In this document: positions 27,339 to 36,523 of the stretch, piece by piece
Layout of the letters: the number at the start of each line of letters is the position of its first letter
Position numbering within the stretch: position 1 is the first letter of the stretch
DNA from: HXMU1420-13 sp024742815
GTDB taxonomy: Bacteria > Bacteroidota > Rhodothermia > Balneolales > Balneolaceae
DNA length: 64,000 nt
Direction: 5' to 3'
Assembly (NCBI GenBank): GCA_024742815.1
Contig: JANSXX010000002.1
Location: forward strand, 124,001 to 188,000
Position numbers and translations under genes: made by a program
Notes under the pieces: model-generated
Told to the model about the DNA's origin: nothing
The model's input: only the letters and a program-made list of their open reading frames with translations
Database searches by the model: none

Positions 27339-28253
27339 ATGGAATTACCCAAACACTTTTTTGAAGGACGCAGGTTGGAGACCTTAGTTGAAAACCAAAC
27401 GACCTATGCGGTGAACAATGCAGAGATGCACATCTTCGAAACTCATCAACAAGCTGATAAAGTGTTATTGCAATTTCATGAGCCTGTGTTAGCAAGTATG
27501 ATTGAAGGAAAAAAGGTGATGCATCTACATGGGCATCAGGCCTTTAGTTTTCTTCCAGGCGAATCGTTGATTCTACCTGCCGATGAAATCATGTGCATCG
27601 ATTTTCCCGAAGCTCAGATGAATAATCCCACCCGCTGTTCGGCCATGTCAATTAATACAGAAAAGATTGCGGAAGTAGTGGATATCATGAATAGCAGCAG
27701 TCCGCGCATTGATAATAATGAATGGAAATATGCTGATTATAATTTCCATTTTACCAACGATGCGGCCATCAATCAGATCATACAGCGCTTATTTTTTCTG
27801 TTTACCGAAGATCATCCCTCAAAAGATGTATTCGTAGATTTTATGTTGAAAGAGCTCATCATTCGGATTCTTCGGGCCAATTATAAAGAGATTTACACCG
27901 AGCAAGCTCTACAGTTAAGCGGAAATAACCGCATTGCCTTTGTAATTAATTACATTCGCAAAAATCTGGATAAGCCATTAACCATCGCTGAGCTCAGTGG
28001 TAAAGCCTATATGAGCGAATCACATTTTCACCGGGTTTTTAAAAATGAGTTAGGCATTTCACCGGTAGACTTTATCAATAATGAACGCATTAAGTTAGCC
28101 ACTCGATTATTATCTGATCCAACAATCTCGATTAAAGAGGTTTACATGCGTTGTGGATTCGACAGCCGTTCGTATTTCAACCGAATGTTCCGCAAAAAGC
28201 AGCAACTATCTCCCACTCAATTCCAGGCAAAGTATGCACAGGAAGTAGCTTAA
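27339..28253 (+). CDS. AraC family transcriptional regulator
   Basis: 304 residues from the ATG at 27339; a GTG two codons earlier is in frame but leaves only 2 bases to the purine-rich AGAGG, so ATG is chosen. Residues about 30-190 are the AraC_N/cupin-like ligand-binding part, and about 205-300 hold two HTH motifs (LTIAELSGKAYMSESHFHRVFK and ISIKEVYMRCGFDSRSYFNRMF). It is divergent from the aldehyde dehydrogenase operon with a 236-base gap, so a regulatory link to it is likely. Confidence 0.85.
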   Translation: MELPKHFFEGRRLETLVENQTTYAVNNAEMHIFETHQQADKVLLQFHEPVLASMIEGKKVMHLHGHQAFSFLPGESLILPADEIMCIDFPEAQMNNPTRCSAMSINTEKIAEVVDIMNSSSPRIDNNEWKYADYNFHFTNDAAINQIIQRLFFLFTEDHPSKDVFVDFMLKELIIRILRANYKEIYTEQALQLSGNNRIAFVINYIRKNLDKPLTIAELSGKAYMSESHFHRVFKNELGISPVDFINNERIKLATRLLSDPTISIKEVYMRCGFDSRSYFNRMFRKKQQLSPTQFQAKYAQEVA

Positions 28254-28405
28254 AGCTTCATTTTTAGATGAAGTGTTTCTTTACTTTCTAACGTACTGAA
28301 GGATTCTGTCTACTTCTTTAATCAAGAGATACTTGATCTACAATAGATGTACATTGAATTGAAATAAGCTTTTCTCAACCCTATTCTATCTTAAGGCAAT
28401 CAACA

Positions 28406-29470
28406 ATGATTCCAGAAGTAATTAAGCCGGCACTTGTCCGACCTAAAAAAAATGCCCAGCACTTTCATAAATCTGTTGATGTAAAGTCTGCGATTGAGTC
28501 TTTAAAAGCAGACAATCATGTTATAATCGCAGATTATTATAGTAGCGGATTGTTACTTTTAAAAGAGTTAAAGAAGCATCTTAATAAGAGCTTACCCAAT
28601 AAGAGTTTTCTGGAACAAAGGGAGTACCGGGCTGAATATCAAAAACTGTCAAACCTCATTTTGATGGAAATCAAAAATCATTTCTTGGCAGTAAAAAAGG
28701 CTCCTGCAATACGTTGGCTGGAAAAATTATATCCGGAATCGGAACAGTTTTATTTGTCACTCCCGCAAATCCAAGGGTTAAATAGTGCCTGGCAATGGTA
28801 CATTAAAGGAGTTTCAATTCCGGTGCTACGGAATAAAATACATCCCTATTACGGAGTGTATTTTCCTACTCGTTTTGATCATCTGATTGTTTTTGATAAT
28901 TGGTTGAAACGGTATAACGGTCCAAAAAAATCGGCCATGGATATTGGTATAGGAAGTGGAGTACTCTCTTTACAAATGATGAAATATGGCTTCCAGAAGG
29001 TGTACGGGACCGATGTTAACCAGAATGCAATCATCGGTTTAAAAGAATTTATGGGCGATACCAAGTTGTCTAGAAAAATTGAATTAGATCATGGAAATCT
29101 ATTTGGTAAGTGGGATAAAGAAACCGAACTGATCGTATTTAATCCACCTTGGTTGCCAAAATCGCATGACCTGAACAGGCTGGATGAAGCCATGTACTAC
29201 AACGAAACGTTATTTGAAGAGTTCTTTTCTGCGGCCAAGCAGCGACTTTTACCTGATGGTAGAATCGTGCTATTATTTTCGAATTTAGCGCAAATAACGG
29301 ATGCAACTAAAGAGCACCCCATTGAAAGAGAATTAGCCAATGGTGGGCGCTATAAGTTGGAAAATTATTATAAAAAAAGAGTGAAATCAGCTTCCAAAAA
29401 GACTAAACGAAACCAAAGCTGGCGGGCTAAAGAAGAAGTAGAACTTTGGGAGTTATCGAAGGTGGGGTAG
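28406..29470 (+). CDS. PrmC/HemK-like SAM-dependent methyltransferase
   Basis: 354 residues. The C-terminal 200 hold class I methyltransferase motifs: AMDIGIGSGVLSLQMMKYG (SAM loop), VYGTDVNQNAI (acidic loop), and LIVFNPPWLPK with the NPPW that methylates N in amides or bases. The N-terminal 170 residues are unlike PrmC and helical. The family is therefore broad (N5-glutamine or base methyltransferases) and no substrate is proposed. It is separated from the AraC gene by 152 bases. Confidence 0.75.
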   Translation: MIPEVIKPALVRPKKNAQHFHKSVDVKSAIESLKADNHVIIADYYSSGLLLLKELKKHLNKSLPNKSFLEQREYRAEYQKLSNLILMEIKNHFLAVKKAPAIRWLEKLYPESEQFYLSLPQIQGLNSAWQWYIKGVSIPVLRNKIHPYYGVYFPTRFDHLIVFDNWLKRYNGPKKSAMDIGIGSGVLSLQMMKYGFQKVYGTDVNQNAIIGLKEFMGDTKLSRKIELDHGNLFGKWDKETELIVFNPPWLPKSHDLNRLDEAMYYNETLFEEFFSAAKQRLLPDGRIVLLFSNLAQITDATKEHPIERELANGGRYKLENYYKKRVKSASKKTKRNQSWRAKEEVELWELSKVG

Positions 29471-29664
29471 CGTTCTGTGTATGGACAGTAGGGCAGATTC
29501 GAAGCACTTCACTTTCGATTTACCACTAAGCCAAAGCAAACGTTTTTACTTTTAGTTTTCATTTTGTTAAACGTCAAAACTTTGTTTTGGCGTTGCCTGC
29601 TCAAAGAATAGAACTTTCAATTTATCACTAATCGCCCTATTGGCTATACACCTTGTTAGCTGCC
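29470..29664 (-). repeat. attC-like site of cassette B
   Basis: After the stop of the gene at 29670 (- strand), GGCAGCTAAC (29655-29664) is followed by a long imperfect stem: GTGTATAGCCAATAGGGCGATT (29630-29651) pairs with AATCTGCCCTACTGTCCATACAC (29477-29499), with one extra base as in attC sites. Loop region about 130 bases. GGCAGCTAAC is complementary to GTTAGCTGCC at the gene 5' side (30262-30271). The last arm does not end in a clean GTTRRRY (GAACGCTA follows), as would result from insertion at a secondary site. Confidence 0.55.
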
Positions 29665-29669
29665 GTTTT

Positions 29670-30248
29670 TTATAATTCAATTTTATAAGTCAAAATTTCT
29701 CGTCCAGTGTCGCAATTCAATTGAAGCGATTTATCTTCTGTTTCAGTTAAAGTCCAGAGTACAGAAGGGATATTTTCTTTAATAGTTCTTAATTCCAATG
29801 TTTCCGCATCAATGAAAATCAAATTTGTGTTTGGTGTTGCCGTTGAATTCCATTGTTGAAGTAATACTCCATTTTTATGTCTGTAAAACCAGTCTCCAAA
29901 AGTCTTATTCTTTAAAAATTGAATATTTGGTTCGCTTTTCAACTCAAAATAAGCTGGGCCGAATCGAATTTCATGTAAATACTTTTGCTGAATTTTTAAA
30001 TCATTTATGCTTGTCAATACAGTCCATTGCTCTTCCGATGCAGATATCTCTTGAACTTCCGTTTTTGATACATTACCAAATTTGAGAAAACTCCAAATCC
30101 ACATTACAAGCATAAAAACTAGTCCAATTGATATAATCAATGGAAACAGAATTATTATCAGAACGGTTAATATACCATGTAGAAATCTGTTCCCTTCGGC
30201 TGGCTTTTTAATTTTGTCAATCAGTTGTATGTTGATGTTCCTTATCAA
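29670..30248 (-). CDS. cassette B gene, membrane protein of unknown function
   Basis: 192 residues from a TTG at 30246-30248 (no ATG in the frame upstream, and the cassette end is 13 bases before it). The N-terminal 60 residues are basic followed by two likely membrane segments (about 23-45 and 45-62, LIIILFPLIISIGLVFMLVM); the remaining 130 residues are soluble with no family I recognise. Its flanks are inverted 10-base repeats, so it is probably a mobile cassette gene. Confidence 0.55.
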   Translation of the reverse strand: MIRNINIQLIDKIKKPAEGNRFLHGILTVLIIILFPLIISIGLVFMLVMWIWSFLKFGNVSKTEVQEISASEEQWTVLTSINDLKIQQKYLHEIRFGPAYFELKSEPNIQFLKNKTFGDWFYRHKNGVLLQQWNSTATPNTNLIFIDAETLELRTIKENIPSVLWTLTETEDKSLQLNCDTGREILTYKIEL

Positions 30249-30270
30249 TATTCTTTTCTATGGCAGCTAA

Positions 30271-30409
30271 CATTGGAATATGCTGAACTCTATTCATTAT
30301 ATCCCAGTTTGATCTTTAAGTGTTATTCATCATATTCCGATAATTTAATAGAATATGTTGAATAAACACGATTTACACTCAAAGTACAACATCAGTTTAT
30401 TCTTAAAAT
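30271..30409. repeat. shared flank of cassettes, copy B (attI-like?)
   Basis: Second copy of the ~139-base sequence at 24788-24927. The four arms are GGAATATGCTGAA (30275-30287), TTCATTATATCCC (30293-30305), TTCATCATATTCC (30326-30338) and GAATATGTTGAAT (30351-30363); the last has GTTGAAT, an exact GTTRRRY. It begins at the cassette B 5' boundary (GGCAGCTAAC ends at 30271). The rest of the gap to 30753 holds the S41 protease terminator and no gene. Confidence 0.65.
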
Positions 30410-30701
30410 AATAGTTTATGCTTTGCAACTGTGAGGATGAGTTCTATCAGCTGAAGTTTATTACTTTCTTTGAAGACGTGATCTCCCATTAGCGGAATTG
30501 AACTAGGCAGTAATATTCCATTCTCACCATTAATTTGGTAGAAGGATTACTTCGTACTTCAATACTCCTTATTCAAAATTCGTAATTCCAAGGATTGCCG
30601 CGTCGAATACTCACAAAAATGAATTGTGTTAAATGCACTCCTCTTCCAATTTAACATTCCTAATTTAACCTTTAACATTTTAAGCATCTACGCAAATAAA
30701 A

Positions 30702-30726
30702 AAGCCCGCGAATGCTTCACGGGCTT
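30702..30726 (-). terminator. rho-independent terminator of the S41 protease gene
   Basis: On the - strand AAGCCCG and CGGGCTT pair around GTGAAGCATTCG, followed by TTTTTATTTGC. It lies 28 bases past the protease stop and fits a strong terminator. Confidence 0.85.
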
Positions 30727-30753
30727 GAATAATCTAAATAGGTGAGTTAAGAA

Positions 30754-32688
30754 TTACATCCCACCATCCGGATCGAAGTTGCTTACTTCATCTAAGGATG
30801 CTTTTCCTTTAGCTAAGGCTTCCAGTCTTCCATATGCGCCCCATAAGGTCATTGCTTCTTTAAGGGTGGTATCGAAATAATCGTTTACTACCGGATAGAA
30901 ATACTGCATGCCCCAAACTTGTCGGGCAATTTCAGCTTTCATTCTTCCTTCTGCCATCCATTGTACTTCTTCAAAATATCCGGCAGGGACAAACAGTGAA
31001 TCGTTTTCGAATTTAGGTGATGTTACTTCATCAGTAATAACAAATCCTTCACTAATCAGGCGATCTTTAAAGGAATTCATCTCGTTTTCGCTCCAGGTAA
31101 AATTGGTGCGGAAGTCCTCAAAATCATCTTCCCACTGCGCTCGAAACTCATCGCCATTCTGATCAAGGTAATCGCGTACAAAATCAAAAGAAATACGTTT
31201 TCTGATTGCAAAATTGATCATATAGCCGGAGCGTGTAGTGTCTTGTTGGATGATGTAATCCGGTACAATTCCACCACCGCCATACACTGTGCGTCCTGCA
31301 TCGGTTTTATAGTGCAGCGAATCCGGAATCTGATCTACAAATTCAACCGCATCGTTCATGGCGTTATCGTTTCGCTGATAAATCTCGTAAGCGTATTCCT
31401 CGCCACCACCTTCAGTGAAAGATTTCTGAATCACGCGACCGGAAGGAGTCATGTAGCGGGAAATAGTCACCCGAACCATGCTTTTGTCGATCAATTCGTA
31501 TTGTTGTTGAACAAGGCCTTTACCGAAAGTACGGCGACCCACAACCAATGCTCGGTCATGATCTTGTAACGCACCGGATACAATTTCACTTGCTGAGGCA
31601 GCACCTTCATCAACCAAAACAATCACAGGCTTATCTTTGAACACGCCATCTTTACGTGAAAAATATTCCTGCGTGAAACGATTGTGACGGCTTTCAGTGG
31701 CCACTAATTCAGTTCCTCTTGGGAAAAACTCTTCAGCAATAGCCACGGCCTGACCTAAGTAACCGCCGGGATTTCCACGTAAATCAAGCACTAATCGCTC
31801 CATTCCTTTAGGACGAAGCTCATCCATCGCTTGCATAAACTCGTCGTGGGTAGTGGCAGCAAATCGGTTTATTTTGATGTAGCCGGTTTGCTCGTCAAGC
31901 ATATAGGATGCATCCACAGTGTAGAGGGGAATATCATCGCGAGTGATTGTGAAATTCAATGGATTTCGTACACCGGGGCGTTTAATCGTCACTTTAACTT
32001 TGGTTCCTTTTTCTCCACGAAGACGTTTTACAACATCCTCATTTTCGAAGCCAACCGCAGTGGAATCTTCAATTTGTATAATTCGATCTCCTGATTGAAT
32101 ACCGAGCTGATCACTTGGTCCGCCAGCGATTGCGGTAACTACCGTGATGGTATCCTGAATGATATTAAATTGAACACCAATTCCCTGAAATTTTCCGGCA
32201 AAGTTCTCCTGATCCACTTCACTTTCTCTAGCTTCGATAAACACAGAATGTGGATCGAGCGTAGAGAATAAGCCACGAATAGCAACTTCAGTGAGTCGCT
32301 TCATGTCTTCATCGGGACTATTATTTGCGACATACAAATAGGCTGATTCGAAATTTTCATAAGCATCACGAATGGAACTAACATCCAAACCGGGAAAAGT
32401 GGTGTCGATAGGAGTTCCTTCAATTTGTAGTGTAGAATCTTCAATGGCGTTCACCATGTATCGGATACTTGCACGGTACATCATATCTACATCGGGGTAG
32501 CCAAAGTAGTTTTGCACAATACTACGTTGCGCCTGTACATATTTGGTGAGATTGGTGGTGTCGTCATTTTTAGTTTTAACAACATCATCTACACCGGTGA
32601 AGCTTAGAATAAATAATACAATGGAAATGATCGCGCTCGGAATCAGTAATCTCTTAATAGTCATTTGAAGTCGTGTTATTGCTGTCAT
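30754..32688 (-). CDS. S41 family C-terminal-processing protease
   Basis: 644 residues. An N-terminal hydrophobic segment (about 15-32) is an uncleaved anchor or signal. A PDZ domain (about 140-225, GIGVQFNIIQDTITVV, SGDRIIQIED) precedes the S41 peptidase core (about 255-460): DEGAASASEIVSGAL carries the nucleophile Ser and RRTFGKGLVQQ the general-base Lys. A C-terminal segment of about 180 residues has no clear domain. The family trims exported proteins at the C-terminus. It is separate from the hslU gene by 72 bases. Confidence 0.88.
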   Translation of the reverse strand: MTAITRLQMTIKRLLIPSAIISIVLFILSFTGVDDVVKTKNDDTTNLTKYVQAQRSIVQNYFGYPDVDMMYRASIRYMVNAIEDSTLQIEGTPIDTTFPGLDVSSIRDAYENFESAYLYVANNSPDEDMKRLTEVAIRGLFSTLDPHSVFIEARESEVDQENFAGKFQGIGVQFNIIQDTITVVTAIAGGPSDQLGIQSGDRIIQIEDSTAVGFENEDVVKRLRGEKGTKVKVTIKRPGVRNPLNFTITRDDIPLYTVDASYMLDEQTGYIKINRFAATTHDEFMQAMDELRPKGMERLVLDLRGNPGGYLGQAVAIAEEFFPRGTELVATESRHNRFTQEYFSRKDGVFKDKPVIVLVDEGAASASEIVSGALQDHDRALVVGRRTFGKGLVQQQYELIDKSMVRVTISRYMTPSGRVIQKSFTEGGGEEYAYEIYQRNDNAMNDAVEFVDQIPDSLHYKTDAGRTVYGGGGIVPDYIIQQDTTRSGYMINFAIRKRISFDFVRDYLDQNGDEFRAQWEDDFEDFRTNFTWSENEMNSFKDRLISEGFVITDEVTSPKFENDSLFVPAGYFEEVQWMAEGRMKAEIARQVWGMQYFYPVVNDYFDTTLKEAMTLWGAYGRLEALAKGKASLDEVSNFDPDGGM

Positions 32689-32760
32689 AAATATTACCTA
32701 AATACGAGAAAATTAGTTCGGCGGTTTCCATTGTAATAAATCTACATCTTCAAAACCACG

Positions 32761-34152
32761 TTAAAGGATGTAATGGCTAAGATCTTTGTCTTTCACCAAA
32801 CCGTCGAGTTGTTTTTCGACGTAGGCCTTGTCAATGTTAATCTCTCCACTGCTGATATCATCGGGAACGGCAAAGAGTAACTCGTCGAACAACGACGACA
32901 TTATGGTATGTAGTCTGCGAGCGCCAATATTTTCTACCTGAGAATTTACTAATGCCGCAATGCGAGCCAGCTCGGCTACGGCTTCTTCAGTAAAGTTGAT
33001 AGTTACACCTTCAGCGGCCAACATGGCAATGTATTGCTTAGTTAAGGCATTTTTTGGTTTCGATAAAATCTCTACAAAATCACTTTCGGTAAGTGAGTTC
33101 AGTTCAACTCTAATGGGAAATCTACCTTGAAGTTCCGGAATTAAATCAGAAGGTTTAGACACATGAAATGCACCCGATCCGATAAATAATATATGATCGG
33201 TTTTTACGATTCCATGCTTGGTGCTAACGGTACTACCTTCCACAATAGGAAGGAGGTCACGTTGTACACCTTGCCGGCTTACATCAGGACCACTTTTTCC
33301 GGCGCCGGTACTCGGTTCAGCAATTTTATCAATCTCGTCGATGAACACGATGCCTTGCTTTTGTACTCGCTCTAAAGCTTCCTGAACGGCAGACTCGTGA
33401 TCGATTAACTTTTCGGATTCTTCATCCAGTAAAATCTCTCGGGCTTCAGAAATCGGTACTTTTCGCTTCGATTTCTTGTTTTTGCCCATTCCTCCAAGCA
33501 TATCCTGCAAATTAACGCCCATTTCTTCCATTCCGCCCGGACCAAATACCTGCATCATCGGGGCTTTTGAGCTTTTTACTTCGATCTCGATTTTACGATC
33601 GTCGAGCTCTCCGTTTTTAAGTTTTTCACGGAATCGCTCACGGGTTCGTTCATTCAGTTCTTCATCGGTTGCGTTATTCACATTAAAGCCAACCGCATCT
33701 TTTTGGGGATTGGTAGCCGATTTACGAACAGGAGGGATGAGAATATCTAGAATGCGCTCTTCCACCATTTCGGCGGCTTTTTCTTTTACTCGTTCTTGCA
33801 TTTCGTCTTTTACCATGTTCAATGCATAATCCATTAAATCACGAATCATAGACTCAACATCGCGGCCTACGTAACCAACTTCAGTAAATTTAGAAGCTTC
33901 TACTTTTACAAAAGGAGCTCCCGCCAGCCTCGATAATCTACGCGCGATTTCGGTTTTACCAACACCGGTAGGTCCGATCAGCAGAATATTATTCGGTACA
34001 ATTTCTTCTCTGATTTCCTCATCGGCATTCATTCGGCGCCAGCGATTTCTTAGTGCGATGGCTACCGATCTCTTAGCTTCTTTTTGTCCGATAATGTATT
34101 TATCGAGCTCTCTTACAACCTGTTGTGGCGTTAAATTCTTTGCATCAATCAT
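32761..34152 (-). CDS. hslU: HslU, ATPase subunit of the HslUV protease
   Basis: 463 residues. LTPQQVVRELDKYIIGQKEAKRS at the N-terminus, Walker A GPTGVGKTE, pore-region VGYVGRDVE, an intermediate domain of about 150 residues, Walker B IVFIDEIDKIA and the C-terminal QVENIGARRLHT and ending SHYIL, which inserts into HslV. It unfolds proteins for HslV. It lies 1 base past hslV, so the two genes are an operon in the order hslV-hslU. Confidence 0.95.
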   Translation of the reverse strand: MIDAKNLTPQQVVRELDKYIIGQKEAKRSVAIALRNRWRRMNADEEIREEIVPNNILLIGPTGVGKTEIARRLSRLAGAPFVKVEASKFTEVGYVGRDVESMIRDLMDYALNMVKDEMQERVKEKAAEMVEERILDILIPPVRKSATNPQKDAVGFNVNNATDEELNERTRERFREKLKNGELDDRKIEIEVKSSKAPMMQVFGPGGMEEMGVNLQDMLGGMGKNKKSKRKVPISEAREILLDEESEKLIDHESAVQEALERVQKQGIVFIDEIDKIAEPSTGAGKSGPDVSRQGVQRDLLPIVEGSTVSTKHGIVKTDHILFIGSGAFHVSKPSDLIPELQGRFPIRVELNSLTESDFVEILSKPKNALTKQYIAMLAAEGVTINFTEEAVAELARIAALVNSQVENIGARRLHTIMSSLFDELLFAVPDDISSGEINIDKAYVEKQLDGLVKDKDLSHYIL

Positions 34153-34153
34153 G

Positions 34154-34699
34154 TTAATTAATCTCTAGTAGCGTTCGGTTATGATTGGAATAAATGTCGA
34201 TATCGGCAGCAATACGCAAAGCTTCCGATACAATATCAACCGCTTTCATTTCCGGTGCGTGTTTTACCATGGCTCGTGCGGCGGCTAAGGCATAACTCCC
34301 ACCACTTCCAATGGTCACAATATTGTCGTCGGGCTCAATAACATCTCCTTGTCCTGAAATAACTAAGGCATAATCGTTATCCATCACCACCAACAGAGCT
34401 TCCAACTTCTGCAGGTATTTATCCTTACGCCAGTCTTTGGCAAGTTCCACAGCGGCTCGCTGCATGTTGCCGTTATATTCGCTTAGTTTTTCTTCATAGC
34501 GCTCAAAAAGGGTAAAGGCATCCGCGGTTGAGCCTGCAAAGCCTGCCAGAACTTTTCCGCCGTGTAATTTTCGAACTTTCTTAACAGTGCTTTTCATCAC
34601 CGTTTTATCTAAGGTAGCCTGCCCATCGCTACCAATTGCTGCTTCGCCGTTGTGAATAATGCCAACAACGGTAGTGGCATGTAAATTAAATACACTCAT
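34154..34699 (-). CDS. hslV: HslV, peptidase subunit of the HslUV protease
   Basis: 181 residues of the Ntn-hydrolase fold: HATTVVGIIHNGEAAIGSDGQAT at the N-terminus. The nucleophile Thr is in HATTVVG, preceded by an 8-residue leader that must be removed, longer than in E. coli (MTT) and similar to firmicute HslV. Other motifs: KVLAGFAGSTADAFTLFER and VTIGSGGSYALAAARA. Forms dodecamers with HslU rings. It is followed directly by hslU and preceded by rng, whose stop is 48 bases upstream. Confidence 0.93.
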   Translation of the reverse strand: MSVFNLHATTVVGIIHNGEAAIGSDGQATLDKTVMKSTVKKVRKLHGGKVLAGFAGSTADAFTLFERYEEKLSEYNGNMQRAAVELAKDWRKDKYLQKLEALLVVMDNDYALVISGQGDVIEPDDNIVTIGSGGSYALAAARAMVKHAPEMKAVDIVSEALRIAADIDIYSNHNRTLLEIN

Positions 34700-34747
34700 A
34701 AAATTTCTTTGGTTTCACCTGAATGGGCAAATACTACGCCAACCTGT

Positions 34748-36523
34748 CTAGTTGGCGTCTTTCTGATAATTCCGGTTACCTCGACCGCCATTATTCGACG
34801 AACGGCCACCACTATTATTTCGTGATCTGTCAGAATTTCTTGAGTTGCCATTGTTCTGTCGCTGAGGCTTTTTGGTAATATCCAAGTTGCTGCGATCATG
34901 TTGGCCACTGTTTATCTCTTCCAGCTCCTGTCGATTTAACAGCTCATCAATCGACGCTCCACTCATTACCGCATCCGTTATGTTGATGTCGGAGCCGGCT
35001 AGGGTCGCATGAAATTCATTCAGAGAAGTCTTCTCATCACCGATGATGGTAATTTTGAGCCCAAATCTAGTCATCCATTTCCAACGGCGACTGAATAATC
35101 CTTTGGTGAGATACGACTTCAAATAAGGATTAACATACAGATCGAGTGCTCTGTATTTCGTGTTATGCTTAAATTTGCTGATCCAACTTTCAATATCAGT
35201 GAGAATAGTATTTTGGCTAACCACACTGCCGGATCCACCACACATTGGGCACACTTTTGATACGGAATTCACCACACTTGGTCGAATTCTCTGGCGAGTG
35301 ATTTGAACCAAACCGAAATCGCTCATGCCAATCACATTTGTTTTGGCAGGATCTTTACGGAATTCTTTTTTCAGCTCATCGTAAATCTTCTTACGGTTCT
35401 TATCGTCCTTCAAATCGATGAAATCAACAACAATAATTCCGCCAATATCTCTTAAGCGTAACTGCTTGGCAATTTCACGAGCAGCTTCGAGATTTGTTTT
35501 GAGCGAGTTGTCTTCCTGACGCTCTTTGGCAGCATACGGACCTGAGTTAACATCTACCACGTACATGGCTTCGGTTTGCTCAAAAATTAAATATCCACCC
35601 ATTTTTAAGCGCACACGAGGGGAGAAGATGGAGTTTACATCTTCAGCGATTTTCATGAAATCGAAAATGTGTTGTTTCCGATTGTACAACTCCACATTTG
35701 GTACCATGTGCGGTGCTATTTGACTCACATAGCTCTTTATCTGCCGGTACATCTTTGGGTCGTCGATGAGTACGCGATCGTAATTCTTCGCAAATAAATC
35801 GCGGATCAGACTTTCGGTCATATCCAGATCTTTGTACAAAAGCGATGGTGGTTTCGCATTATCCACACGATCTACGATCAATTCCCACTTTTTAAGCACG
35901 GTACGCAAATCGTCTTCAATAGCCTGCGCATCCTGATTTTGAGCTACAGTTCGAACGATTACACCAAATCCATCAGGAAGCATCTTGTTAAGAATGCTTT
36001 TTAAACGTCGTCGTTCTTTGTAATTGCTGATGCGTTTAGAAACGGCAATGTAATCGCCCATCGGAATTAGCACCAGAAACCGCCCGGCAATGGTGATATC
36101 AGTAGAAACTCGTGGACCTTTCGATCCAATTGGTTCTTTCACAATTTGAACCAATAACTTCTGACCGTTCTTAAGAACTTTACCGGCGAGCAACTGCTTT
36201 TGCACATTGCTCATATTTTCTTTGTTCTTGATTTCTCCATCCAGGCTAGAAGGAATGGCGTTTTTACCATTCAACATTCGGATGTAACTGTCGAGATGAT
36301 CGCCGGCGTCGGAGAAGTGAAGGAACGCATCTTTGGGCGTTCCCATGTCGATAAATGCGGCGCGGATGCCGCTCATTACTTTATGAACCCGAGCTACATA
36401 AATGTTGCCAACGGTACGTTGATTTTCCTCTGATTCTATGAAAAGCTGCGCTAGTTCTCCTTGTTCGATCAGCGCAATTCGGGTCTGATTGCCCGAAGAG
36501 TGTATGATAATTTGATTTTTCAT
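34748..36523 (-). CDS. rng: ribonuclease G/E family endoribonuclease
   Basis: 591 residues. S1 domain in the first ~130 residues (VGNIYVARVHKVMSGIRAAFIDMG). The RNase E/G core has the catalytic Asp pair in VVDVNSGPY and IVVDFIDLKD and the zinc-link CPMCGGSG. The C-terminal ~65 residues are a basic, Asn/Arg/Gly-rich tail (RNNSGGRSSNNGGRG), likely disordered and RNA-binding, unlike the short tail of E. coli RNase G. It processes rRNA and mRNA. Start: ATG at 36521-36523. It may carry a long leader (see the region 36524-37207). Confidence 0.93.
   Translation of the reverse strand: MKNQIIIHSSGNQTRIALIEQGELAQLFIESEENQRTVGNIYVARVHKVMSGIRAAFIDMGTPKDAFLHFSDAGDHLDSYIRMLNGKNAIPSSLDGEIKNKENMSNVQKQLLAGKVLKNGQKLLVQIVKEPIGSKGPRVSTDITIAGRFLVLIPMGDYIAVSKRISNYKERRRLKSILNKMLPDGFGVIVRTVAQNQDAQAIEDDLRTVLKKWELIVDRVDNAKPPSLLYKDLDMTESLIRDLFAKNYDRVLIDDPKMYRQIKSYVSQIAPHMVPNVELYNRKQHIFDFMKIAEDVNSIFSPRVRLKMGGYLIFEQTEAMYVVDVNSGPYAAKERQEDNSLKTNLEAAREIAKQLRLRDIGGIIVVDFIDLKDDKNRKKIYDELKKEFRKDPAKTNVIGMSDFGLVQITRQRIRPSVVNSVSKVCPMCGGSGSVVSQNTILTDIESWISKFKHNTKYRALDLYVNPYLKSYLTKGLFSRRWKWMTRFGLKITIIGDEKTSLNEFHATLAGSDINITDAVMSGASIDELLNRQELEEINSGQHDRSNLDITKKPQRQNNGNSRNSDRSRNNSGGRSSNNGGRGNRNYQKDAN

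Noticed and set aside
25579..28253. Aldehyde dehydrogenase, DUF779 and AraC as part of a mobile island because cassettes lie on both sides
   Set aside because: These genes look native and form a known functional cluster; the cassettes are at both ends but the stretch between has no mobile marks.
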